Assembly (NCBI GenBank): GCA_016795365.1 | Contig: JAEUHN010000049.1 | Coordinates: 1-57,663, forward strand | From: Verrucomicrobiaceae bacterium | Lineage (GTDB): Bacteria; Verrucomicrobiota; Verrucomicrobiia; Verrucomicrobiales; Verrucomicrobiaceae | Direction: 5' to 3' | Length of the DNA: 57,663 bases | Shown here: positions 43,005 through 50,545 of the stretch, piece by piece | Layout of the letters: every line of letters begins with the position of its first letter | How positions within the stretch are numbered: the stretch's first letter is position 1 | The notes under the pieces: model-generated | The model's database searches: none | Seen by the model: only the letters and a program-made list of their open reading frames with translations | What the model was told of the DNA's origin: nothing | Translations under genes and position numbers: made by a program

Positions 43005-45455
43005 ATGAAATCCTCGTGCCTTGCTCTCACCTTTCTCCTGGCTGGATCGATGGCAGCTGTGGCGGTCTATCCCACCACTTATCTCAAGCCTGTGGTGCTT
43101 CAGCAGTTTCACTCGCCGACGGCAGTGGTGAATGCGGGCGATGGAAGGATCTTCGTCTCGGATCAGCCGGGCAGAATTTACATCATCGAAGGTGGCATGA
43201 TGCGGCCCACGCCGTTCCTCGACATCTCGAACACGGCGGCCAACACCGCCCATCGCAAGGTGCTGGGACTCACGTCCAACTACGATGAGCGCGGGCTGCT
43301 GGGGCTGGTGTTTCATCCGGGCTATGCCACGCCGTCCTCGCCTGGGTATCGGAAGTTTTACGTCAACTACATGAAGACGTATCAGGCAGGAATCGATCCC
43401 GCTCCACCTCAGGTCGGTGATCCTACCACAGGCGGGGTGACGGTGATCGCGGAGTTTCAGGTGTCAGCGACGGACCCGAATGCCGCTGATCCAACGAGCG
43501 AACGCAAGCTGCTGTCGTTCACCCAGCCGCAGACCAATCACAACGGCGGCGGGCTGGTCTTTGGCAACGACGGAATCCTCTACATCGCCACGGGTGATGG
43601 TGGCAGCAGCAATGACAACAATGCGGGCCACACGGGCGGGAGTGCATCACGTCCGTCTGACAACCTGGGCAACAGCCAGGACAAGACGCGATACCTGGGC
43701 AAGATCCTGCGCATCGATCCGCTCGGCACCAATGGTCCTGGCGGTCAATATGGCATACCGGTGGACAATCCGTTCGTCGGTGCGGGCGGCGGCGTGAAGG
43801 AGGAAATCTTTGCTTTCGGCATTCGCAATCCCTGGGGCCTGAGCTTTGACTACGGCATCGGTGGCACAGGAAGGTTGTTCTGCGCGGATGTGGGGCAGGG
43901 GCGTATCGAGGAGGTGAACCTCATCGTCAGTGGCGGCAACTATGGCTGGCGCTACATGGAAGGCACCGAGCGCCCCAGCTTCTCATCCACAATGGCGCAT
44001 CCCGGAGGCACCTTGATCGATCCGATCGCTCAGTATGGACATCCTGGCATCACGGGCACCAGTTTGCCATTGCTCGGCCTCTCCATTACTGGCGGGCATG
44101 TGTATCGCGGCACAGCGATTCCTGACCTTCAGGGGAAATACATCTTCGGTGATTACGGCGCCACATCAGGATCGCCCAGCGGACGGCTCATGGGGCTGGA
44201 GGAGACGGCTCCGAGCAGTGGTGTCTTCACCCTGACTGCCGCGATTCCGATGCTGGGAGGCAATCCCTTCTCGCTGCGCATCATGTGCATGGGCCAGGAT
44301 GCAGCGGGGGAGATCTACGTGGCCACGAAGACCAGCGCAGGTGTGCTTGCCATGGAGAATGGACTGCCCAATGGCGGTCTCTACAAACTGATGCCTGCTC
44401 CCACGAATCCGGCTCCGATCATCTTGGAGCCCGTGAAGGACAATTCGATCTTCGCCGAAGGTGAGCTGAGCAATGCCTCGGGCAATCTCTTCGCGGGGCC
44501 TTCCAGCACAGGTGATGATCGCCGCGCCCTGCTCGCGTTTGATCTCAGTGCCTTGCCTGCGGGCTCACGGTTTGAATCGGCGATTCTTCAGTTGAACGTG
44601 AATCAAGTCGCCCCGGGCACCGCCTTGCAGCGGAACTCCATCCTGCACAAGCTGCTGGAATCCTGGGGCGAGGGCACGTCTTTCGGAGCGACGGATGGCG
44701 TGGCTGCAACGACGAACGATGCGACGTGGACCACCCGGTTCTTTGCCACGCCGAACTTGTGGTCCACCGATGGTGGTGAATTCAACAGCGCCATCGTTTC
44801 TTCTTCGCTCGCGGTGAATGGCACGGGCACGTGGGCATGGCAGAGCGCGCAGATGGTCAATGACGTGCATGACTGGCTCTCGGCACCGGCCGGCAATCAG
44901 GGCTGGATCCTGCGCTCGGATGAAGGGACGACCAACACCACCAAGCGCATCGACAGCCGCGAGAGCGCCAGCGGCGTGCGGCCCAAGCTCACCCTGGTGC
45001 AGGCTGCACCGTTCCAGAAGTGGCTGGCCACCTACTTCCCTTCCTACCTGACCGGACAATGGCTGGACCCTCAGGGTGATCTCGATGGCGATGGTATCAC
45101 CAATCAAATCGAATATGCCTACGGCTTCAGTCCGCTGGCGTTCGATTCGGCCACGCAGTTCAGTGCCGTCGCGGGAGCGGTCGCCTCAGGCAGTCGCACC
45201 TTCACCACGACGTTTCGTCGAGATACCTCGGCGACGGATTTGACCTACCGGCTTCAGATCAGTGACGACCTCGCCTCCTGGATGACCATTGCCGAAAGCG
45301 CCGGTGGGGCAGGCGCAGTGGGACAGAATGGAGGCGTCGTGGACTCCGATGTCACCCTCTCGGGCAGCATCCGCCTCGTCACGGTTTCGGTCACACTCTC
45401 CGGCACCGACACGGCCCACCAGTTTGTGCGCTTGAGCGTCGCGCGGTCTCAGTAA
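43005..45455 (+). CDS. Secreted PQQ-type sugar dehydrogenase with C-terminal DNRLRE-like domain
   Basis: This 816-residue protein has a signal peptide (MKSSCLALTFLLAGSMAAVA) and a GSDH-type six-bladed beta-propeller (LGLVFHPGYATP, TNHNGGGLVFGNDG, RNPWGLSFDYGIG, GGNYGWRYMEGTE) that oxidises sugars with PQQ in soluble glucose dehydrogenase homologues. A DNRLRE/CBM96-like beta domain follows (about residues 475-660: ALLAFDLSALPAGSRFESAI, then TWTTRF), and a C-terminal module with DPQGDLDGDGITNQIEYAYG typical of secreted verrucomicrobial proteins. Its stop overlaps the convergent Rieske gene by 7 nt. Confidence 0.85.
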   Translation: MKSSCLALTFLLAGSMAAVAVYPTTYLKPVVLQQFHSPTAVVNAGDGRIFVSDQPGRIYIIEGGMMRPTPFLDISNTAANTAHRKVLGLTSNYDERGLLGLVFHPGYATPSSPGYRKFYVNYMKTYQAGIDPAPPQVGDPTTGGVTVIAEFQVSATDPNAADPTSERKLLSFTQPQTNHNGGGLVFGNDGILYIATGDGGSSNDNNAGHTGGSASRPSDNLGNSQDKTRYLGKILRIDPLGTNGPGGQYGIPVDNPFVGAGGGVKEEIFAFGIRNPWGLSFDYGIGGTGRLFCADVGQGRIEEVNLIVSGGNYGWRYMEGTERPSFSSTMAHPGGTLIDPIAQYGHPGITGTSLPLLGLSITGGHVYRGTAIPDLQGKYIFGDYGATSGSPSGRLMGLEETAPSSGVFTLTAAIPMLGGNPFSLRIMCMGQDAAGEIYVATKTSAGVLAMENGLPNGGLYKLMPAPTNPAPIILEPVKDNSIFAEGELSNASGNLFAGPSSTGDDRRALLAFDLSALPAGSRFESAILQLNVNQVAPGTALQRNSILHKLLESWGEGTSFGATDGVAATTNDATWTTRFFATPNLWSTDGGEFNSAIVSSSLAVNGTGTWAWQSAQMVNDVHDWLSAPAGNQGWILRSDEGTTNTTKRIDSRESASGVRPKLTLVQAAPFQKWLATYFPSYLTGQWLDPQGDLDGDGITNQIEYAYGFSPLAFDSATQFSAVAGAVASGSRTFTTTFRRDTSATDLTYRLQISDDLASWMTIAESAGGAGAVGQNGGVVDSDVTLSGSIRLVTVSVTLSGTDTAHQFVRLSVARSQ

Positions 45456-46213
45456 GGCGTGACGATCAGCTCAACGAAGTAGAATCCTTGGGCTGAAGTC
45501 GAGTCCACCCACACCGTGCGAGTGCCATTGGTGGTTTGATTGATCTGCGTCACCGTGGCGGCACCACCAGATGTTGTGGCGCATCCGACAACGGTCGAAG
45601 CTGTCGCCAGATCGGGTGTGTAGCGAATGCGATACCTCGCTCCGTTCTTCGCCGGAAACGACAGCTGAAACCGCTGCGTTGCCCCATTCACCGAGAAAAG
45701 CGTGGTGGAGTTCACCTTGAGACCAAGGTTCGGAATCTCGATGCGAAGCAAGCCGGAGACACTGTCGTATTGGTTATTGTAAGACGGCAGGTTGGGCTGA
45801 GAGGGCTGGCCATCTCCGGGCACGAGGACCGTTCCCTGAATGTCATACACCGAGTTGTGCGTGTAGCATATCATGGCGTTCGTGTCCCCGGCGAGGTAGG
45901 GGTCAACAATGCTGCCCTGATGCGTGCAATAGGCGCTGACGGCGTAGAATTGATTGGATGGAGTGCGGGTCACCGTGATGATGCCATTCGGGACTACAGT
46001 GCCAAACAAATTAAATCGCATCGAACCGTAGCCGCCATCAAGCCGGTCACGCAGCGTGGGATAATCCGCAATCTTGAGCGAGATGACGTTGGCCGGGTTC
46101 GCAGATGGCGAGATATCGGCCAGCAGCGAGCCTTTCCACGCTTCGCCCGTGAGCGCGACGGCGGAGCCCACCACGAAACGCTTCACCCATTCGCGTCGAT
46201 TGAGCATCTCCAT
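45449..46213 (-). CDS. Tat-exported Rieske iron-sulfur protein
   Basis: This 254-residue protein starts with a twin-arginine-like signal (LNRREWVKRFVVGSAVALTG). It contains the Rieske [2Fe-2S] ligands C96-T-H98 and C116-Y-T-H119 in SAYCTHQGS and MICYTHNSVYD, 18 residues apart, close to the canonical spacing. About 100 residues with Thr/Ser-rich beta strands follow. It would act as a periplasmic electron carrier; the neighbouring PQQ dehydrogenase is a possible partner, but the genes are convergent, not an operon. Start at 46213 (MEMLNRRE) or 46207. Confidence 0.8.
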   Translation of the reverse strand: MEMLNRREWVKRFVVGSAVALTGEAWKGSLLADISPSANPANVISLKIADYPTLRDRLDGGYGSMRFNLFGTVVPNGIITVTRTPSNQFYAVSAYCTHQGSIVDPYLAGDTNAMICYTHNSVYDIQGTVLVPGDGQPSQPNLPSYNNQYDSVSGLLRIEIPNLGLKVNSTTLFSVNGATQRFQLSFPAKNGARYRIRYTPDLATASTVVGCATTSGGAATVTQINQTTNGTRTVWVDSTSAQGFYFVELIVTPY

Positions 46214-46559
46214 GGAGACGGTGGGTTTCTTGGGGCAGACGGATTGGAGAGGGCAGGCACGCATGGGGATCGCTGGTTTTCGGCGATTGTGCCTGAGTGG
46301 GCGATTCAAGACAAGCCTGATCCCAAGATTCACCCACCGTGCGCCGAGGAAGACGGCCTCCCGAGTGGTCCGCCAACAACCACGAACGAGGGACGGCATC
46401 GCTGCATTTAAGGTTATTCGTCTTCATTGGCGCTAAACGTCGAAGTCCCCACACTCTCGATCGCTCCGTCGGTGCATGTATGCACGAAATTGTTCCCCGT
46501 CTCGTGGGCGAGGCTTTGACCTGGAGGCGAATCCTTCGATAATAGCCGCCCTCGACCTC
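46214..46559. other. 346-bp intergenic region with a short palindrome
   Basis: No gene is credible here. ORFs reaching in from both sides are only upstream extensions. A 14-bp perfect palindrome GTGCAT-GT-ATGCAC lies at 46472-46485, about 75 bp before the PIN-TRAM start and could be an operator. No clear promoter hexamers are seen. Confidence 0.4.
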
Positions 46560-47582
46560 ATGCAAATCAAGTGGTTCATCCGCATTGCCCGCCTGCTGTT
46601 GATTGCGTTCTGCGTGATCATCGGCCTGGCTGCGGCGTCCAGCCTGGAAGGCAGTCCCTGGCTGTGCGGAGGCATCGGTGGCTTGTTCGGCGTGCTCGTG
46701 GTGCTGGTCGATATGTATCTCGGCAAGGTCAGCATCCGGCACATCTCGCATGGGGTGTTTGGTCTGCTCGTTGGCCTGTTCACTGCCTTCCTGGTCGCGC
46801 GGCTGGTGCTGTTGCAACTCGCCTGGTTCAACTCCAACGACCTCACCGCCTACACCATCCGCAACGCGGTCGAGGTCTTCCTTTACGCCGCCTTCGGCTT
46901 CATGGGAGCCACGGTGGCCGTTCGCAGCGATCGCGACCAGTTCGCGCTAATCATTCCGTATGTGCGCTTCCGTCGCGATGCTTCGGAGGGCGAGCCCTTG
47001 CTGCTCGATACCAATATCGTGATCGATGGTCGCATCCCCAAGCTCGTAGAGACCGGCTTCCTCAGCGGCACGCTGGTGGTGCCCCGGCTGGTGCTCGATG
47101 AGTTGCAGCGGCTGGCCGACTCGCATGATTCGATCAAGGCCGAGCGCGGCAAGCGTGGTCTCGCCGTGCTCGCGCAGATGCGGGAGATTCGTGATCTGGA
47201 CCTCACCGTTCATGAAGACGGCACCACGGACAACCTCCCCGTGGACACACGGCTCGTGGGACTGGCCATCGAGCTTAACGCGCGACTGCTGACCAACGAT
47301 GAGAATCTCGCCCAGGTGGCCCGTCTGCGTGGCATCACGGTGCTCAATGTCAATGCCCTGAGCCGAGCCTTGCAGGCCGAGTTGAACGCTGGCGACCAGA
47401 TCGAGATCACGCTGGTGAAGGCTGGCAAGGACAAACATCAGGGCGTGGGCTACCTGCCCGATGGCGCGATGGTGGTGGTGAACCAAGGCGCGAGTTTCTT
47501 GGGCCAGAGTGTGCGGGTCAATGTCTCGGGCACCACCCAGACCAGTGCTGGCCGTTTGGTCTTTGGCGACATCGCGAACTGA
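46560..47582 (+). CDS. YacL-like PIN-TRAM membrane protein
   Basis: This 340-residue protein has four N-terminal TM helices (about residues 7-125), then a PIN nuclease domain (LLLDTNIVIDGRIPKLVETG, VVPRLVLDELQRLADS, LLTNDENLAQVA) and a C-terminal TRAM RNA-binding domain (LPDGAMVVVNQGASFLGQSV). This matches Bacillus YacL-type proteins, thought to be membrane-bound RNases or c-di-nucleotide effectors. Acidic PIN residues are present. It ends 9 nt before moaA. Confidence 0.9.
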   Translation: MQIKWFIRIARLLLIAFCVIIGLAAASSLEGSPWLCGGIGGLFGVLVVLVDMYLGKVSIRHISHGVFGLLVGLFTAFLVARLVLLQLAWFNSNDLTAYTIRNAVEVFLYAAFGFMGATVAVRSDRDQFALIIPYVRFRRDASEGEPLLLDTNIVIDGRIPKLVETGFLSGTLVVPRLVLDELQRLADSHDSIKAERGKRGLAVLAQMREIRDLDLTVHEDGTTDNLPVDTRLVGLAIELNARLLTNDENLAQVARLRGITVLNVNALSRALQAELNAGDQIEITLVKAGKDKHQGVGYLPDGAMVVVNQGASFLGQSVRVNVSGTTQTSAGRLVFGDIAN

Positions 47583-47591
47583 TTCGGAAGC

Positions 47592-48590
47592 ATGGTTGCC
47601 GATTCGCTTCATCGTCCGCTGCAGGACCTCCGGTTGTCGGTCACGGATCGCTGCAATTTCCGCTGCACGTATTGCATGCCGAAGGAGATCTTCGGGCGCG
47701 ATCATGCCTTCCTGCCCAAGTCGGACATCCTCACCTTTGAAGAACTCGCCCGCGTGGCTCGGTTGTTTGCACGTCTGGGCGTGAACAAGGTTCGCGTCAC
47801 GGGGGGCGAACCCTTGCTGCGACGCGACCTGCCGCGACTCATCGAGATGCTGGCTGCGATTGATGGCATCACGGACCTCACCTTGACCACCAATGGATCA
47901 GCCCTGGCCGCGCTGGCGAAGCCTTTGCGACAGGCGGGACTTCAGCGGCTCACGGTGAGTCTGGACTCACTCGATGAAGCAACCTTCCGCTCGATGAACG
48001 ATGTGGATTTCCCCGTGGCGCGCGTGCTGGAAGGGATCGAGGCCGCCGTGAGCGAAGGCTTCTCGCCCGTGAAGGTGAACATGGTGGTGAAGCGTGGTGT
48101 GAACGAGCACGAGGTGGTGTCGATGCTGAAGCACTTCTCCGGCACCGGCGTGGTGGTGCGGTTCATCGAGTTCATGGATGTAGGCAGCACCAATGGCTGG
48201 CGGTTGGACGACGTCGTGTCCGCCGCAGAGATGCTGCGACTGATTGGCCGCGAGTTTGAAGTCGCACCCGTGGCGCAGGACCTGACCGGGCTGGTGGCGC
48301 GTCGTTATCAGCATCCAGGTGGCGAATTTGGCATCATTGCTTCCGTCACCCAGCCCTTCTGCCAAGGATGCACGCGAGCACGAGTGGCCGCGGACGGACA
48401 GTTTTACACCTGCTTATTTGCGTCCACCGGGCATGACCTCCGCGCCCTGCTCCGCAGCGGCCTGGATGACGAGGCACTGCTCATGGCCATCCGCGAAATC
48501 TGGAAGGCACGCAACGATCGCTACAGCGAAATTCGTTCCGCCGAGACCACCACGATGCCCAAGGCCGAGATGTCCAAAATCGGCGGCTAG
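47592..48590 (+). CDS. moaA: GTP 3',8-cyclase (molybdenum cofactor synthesis)
   Basis: This 332-residue radical SAM enzyme has the N-terminal cluster CNFRCTYC (C21, C25, C28), the GGEPLLR motif and a second C-terminal cluster C257-x2-C260...C274 in FCQGCTRARVAADGQ. With MoaC it converts GTP to cyclic pyranopterin monophosphate, the first step of molybdopterin synthesis. The C-terminal Gly-Gly needed in MoaA proteins is present (MSKIGG). No other moa gene is in the window. Confidence 0.95.
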   Translation: MVADSLHRPLQDLRLSVTDRCNFRCTYCMPKEIFGRDHAFLPKSDILTFEELARVARLFARLGVNKVRVTGGEPLLRRDLPRLIEMLAAIDGITDLTLTTNGSALAALAKPLRQAGLQRLTVSLDSLDEATFRSMNDVDFPVARVLEGIEAAVSEGFSPVKVNMVVKRGVNEHEVVSMLKHFSGTGVVVRFIEFMDVGSTNGWRLDDVVSAAEMLRLIGREFEVAPVAQDLTGLVARRYQHPGGEFGIIASVTQPFCQGCTRARVAADGQFYTCLFASTGHDLRALLRSGLDDEALLMAIREIWKARNDRYSEIRSAETTTMPKAEMSKIGG

Positions 48591-48616
48591 ACGAGGGCGT
48601 CGGTCACTGGTCCCTC

Positions 48617-49231
48617 TCACAAATCCAAGCTCAACTGCGCCACGGGCGCGAAGGATCGGCGGTGAATCGGGCAGGGGCCATGCTCGCGCAAGGCGGCGAG
48701 ATGGACCGGCGTCGGGTAGCCCTTGTGCTGCTCGAAGCCGTAGTGCGGATACGTCACCGCGAGATCCACCATCAGCCGGTCGCGCGTCACCTTCGCGATC
48801 ACACTGGCGGCCGCGATCGAGTAGCTGAGGCTGTCCCCCTTGACCAGAGCCCGCTGCGGCACGGGGAAGTCCGGCACCGGCAGACCGTCGATGAGCGCGG
48901 CATGGGCCTTCACCCGCAGGCCCAGCAAGGCCTGGCGCATCGCCTCCCGGGACGCTTGCAGGATGTTGATCCGGTCGATCTCTTCCACACTCAGCATCAC
49001 GCAGTGCCAGATCACACCGGGGTGAGCCATGAGTTCATCGTAGATCTTGTCACGCTGGCGTTCGCTGAGCTTCTTCGAGTCATTCAGCACGCGATGCTCG
49101 AAGTCATCCGGCAGCACCGCCGCCGCCGCGCACACAGGACCTGCGAGCGGACCTCGCCCCACCTCATCCAGCCCGGCGACAATCTTGTGCCCCTGGGCGC
49201 GCAGTTCGTTCTCGTGATCAAGGGTAGGCAT
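48617..49231 (-). CDS. rnhB: Ribonuclease HII
   Basis: This 204-residue RNase HII has the catalytic GLDEVGRGPLAGPV segment (D22, E23), LNDSKKLSERQRDKIY, ALIDGLPVP and KVTRDRLM with a further acidic residue, and the basic GFEQHKGYPTPVH motif. It removes ribonucleotides and RNA primers from DNA hybrids. It lies 3 nt after the phosphodiester-glycosidase-like gene on the same strand and may be co-transcribed. Confidence 0.96.
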   Translation of the reverse strand: MPTLDHENELRAQGHKIVAGLDEVGRGPLAGPVCAAAAVLPDDFEHRVLNDSKKLSERQRDKIYDELMAHPGVIWHCVMLSVEEIDRINILQASREAMRQALLGLRVKAHAALIDGLPVPDFPVPQRALVKGDSLSYSIAAASVIAKVTRDRLMVDLAVTYPHYGFEQHKGYPTPVHLAALREHGPCPIHRRSFAPVAQLSLDL

Positions 49232-49234
49232 CGT

Positions 49235-50221
49235 TCACGGCTGGCGAGGTTTCACCGCGATATAGACTGGCGACTTCTGCGGGCGCATCCAGCGAGGGCC
49301 GAAATCGAATTGCGTGTTGAACGCATGAAAGTGCGTCGCTCCAAACCGTGACCGGATCGAGTATTGCAGCGCTCGTCCACCATCGAGCAGCGTCGCGTGC
49401 TGAACGTCCAGCTTGCGCGCGAGTTCCGTCACCTCCGCCACATTGCACACGCCCCCATCACCGCTGAGCACGAAGACGATCGTGCCATCGCGCCGCATCC
49501 CGGCCAGCGAACGGTAGGTGATCTTTTTGCCATCGAAGAACTTGTCTGGAGCGCGATCCACGTAGCTGAAGACCGTGTGGTTCTTCATCACACTCGGGTA
49601 GCCTTGCGTGCCTTCCTCGATCGGGCCGGGCACCTCATCGAGGAGGGACTTCGGACCAAACCAGGGCCTGCCCTGCTTGACGAAGAACACCCCCGTCCAC
49701 TCGGGGAAGGGGCGATGCACCAGCTGCCCCTGGTGATACACCCAGCCCAGCGGCTTGCCATTCGGCTCACGGAAGTTGGCCACGATCGTGAAGTGCGCCT
49801 GCTCGGTGCTCATGCGTTCGCGGGCCGTGGTGCCCTTGAACGAAGAATCGAAGCTCGTGGTGAAGCCGAAGCGGTTCGGCGAGATGGTCACGATGTTCAT
49901 CTCCGCCCCGAAGAAGCTGCTGACGAAGCTTTGCAGCGGCGTCGTCGCCCGGCGGCGCACCGGCAGCGTGCACCAGCGGAAGTCGGGCTCCAGATGCTGC
50001 TCCGTCAAGGCCTCGCCCAGCTCCGCCATCGTGACCTCCGAGACCGCCCGCCAGCCCCGTGTGGTCTTCACCTCCAGCGGCGCCGTCGAGTTTCGGAACG
50101 CCCACAGCGTGAGATTGCTGCCCAGGTTGAAGTAGATCTGCCCGAACAGAAACAGCACCACGAGGTCCGCGACGGCGAACCAAAACAGGAGCTTGAGGCA
50201 GCCTTTGCGGCGGGTGGACAT
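49235..50221 (-). CDS. Membrane-anchored phosphodiester glycosidase (NAGPA/DUF2233)-like protein
   Basis: This ~328-residue protein has an N-terminal TM helix (LKLLFWFAVADLVVLFLFG) and a domain resembling NAGPA/DUF2233 phosphodiester glycosidases: TIVANFREPNGKPLGW, FVLSGDGGVCNVAEVTELAR and the conserved ATLLDGGRALQYS segment. These enzymes uncover N-acetylglucosamine-1-phosphodiester linkages or act on exopolysaccharide. The start at 50221 (MSTRRKGCLKLL) is preferred; 50272 is possible. The upstream ~270 bp to cas9 is non-coding. Confidence 0.7.
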   Translation of the reverse strand: MSTRRKGCLKLLFWFAVADLVVLFLFGQIYFNLGSNLTLWAFRNSTAPLEVKTTRGWRAVSEVTMAELGEALTEQHLEPDFRWCTLPVRRRATTPLQSFVSSFFGAEMNIVTISPNRFGFTTSFDSSFKGTTARERMSTEQAHFTIVANFREPNGKPLGWVYHQGQLVHRPFPEWTGVFFVKQGRPWFGPKSLLDEVPGPIEEGTQGYPSVMKNHTVFSYVDRAPDKFFDGKKITYRSLAGMRRDGTIVFVLSGDGGVCNVAEVTELARKLDVQHATLLDGGRALQYSIRSRFGATHFHAFNTQFDFGPRWMRPQKSPVYIAVKPRQP

Positions 50222-50545
50222 GAGGGTGCGGATGTTTACGGCGCTGAGGTTCGTGCTCAAGAACGAATGCATGGCTCGGCAGTCAGCTCTCTTCACCGGT
50301 TCCCAGGGCAGCCCACCGGCTAGGGCGTGCCAAAGCGTTCTCGAGTTTGAGGCACTCTTGTGATCTTCCCTCGATAGTTCGCGTGAAGCCAGTCCTTCCC
50401 CGCCCAGGTGCCCAGCGCCTCTCGCCTGGGTGGCATCGTCCTCCCTGGCTGCACTCTGTGCTCCGACGTGCTGCTGCTTTCCCAACCATGTGCACGGTGG
50501 TTTGCTTGGTTGCGCTAGAGTAAGACATCGCTCTATTTGCCACCT
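50222..50545. promoter_or_regulatory. Intergenic region upstream of cas9
   Basis: The 324 bp between divergent genes should hold the cas9 promoter. The only noteworthy element is AACCA-t-GTGCAC-gg-TGGTT (50484-50502), an imperfect palindrome about 45-60 bp before the cas9 ATG, which could be an operator. A weak TTGCGC...TATTTG pair (near 50509-50538) is close to the start. No anti-repeat copy is found here. Confidence 0.35.

Noticed and set aside
50537..50545. TTG start three codons upstream for cas9
   Set aside because: The ATG at 50546 is standard and the added residues MPP have no support.
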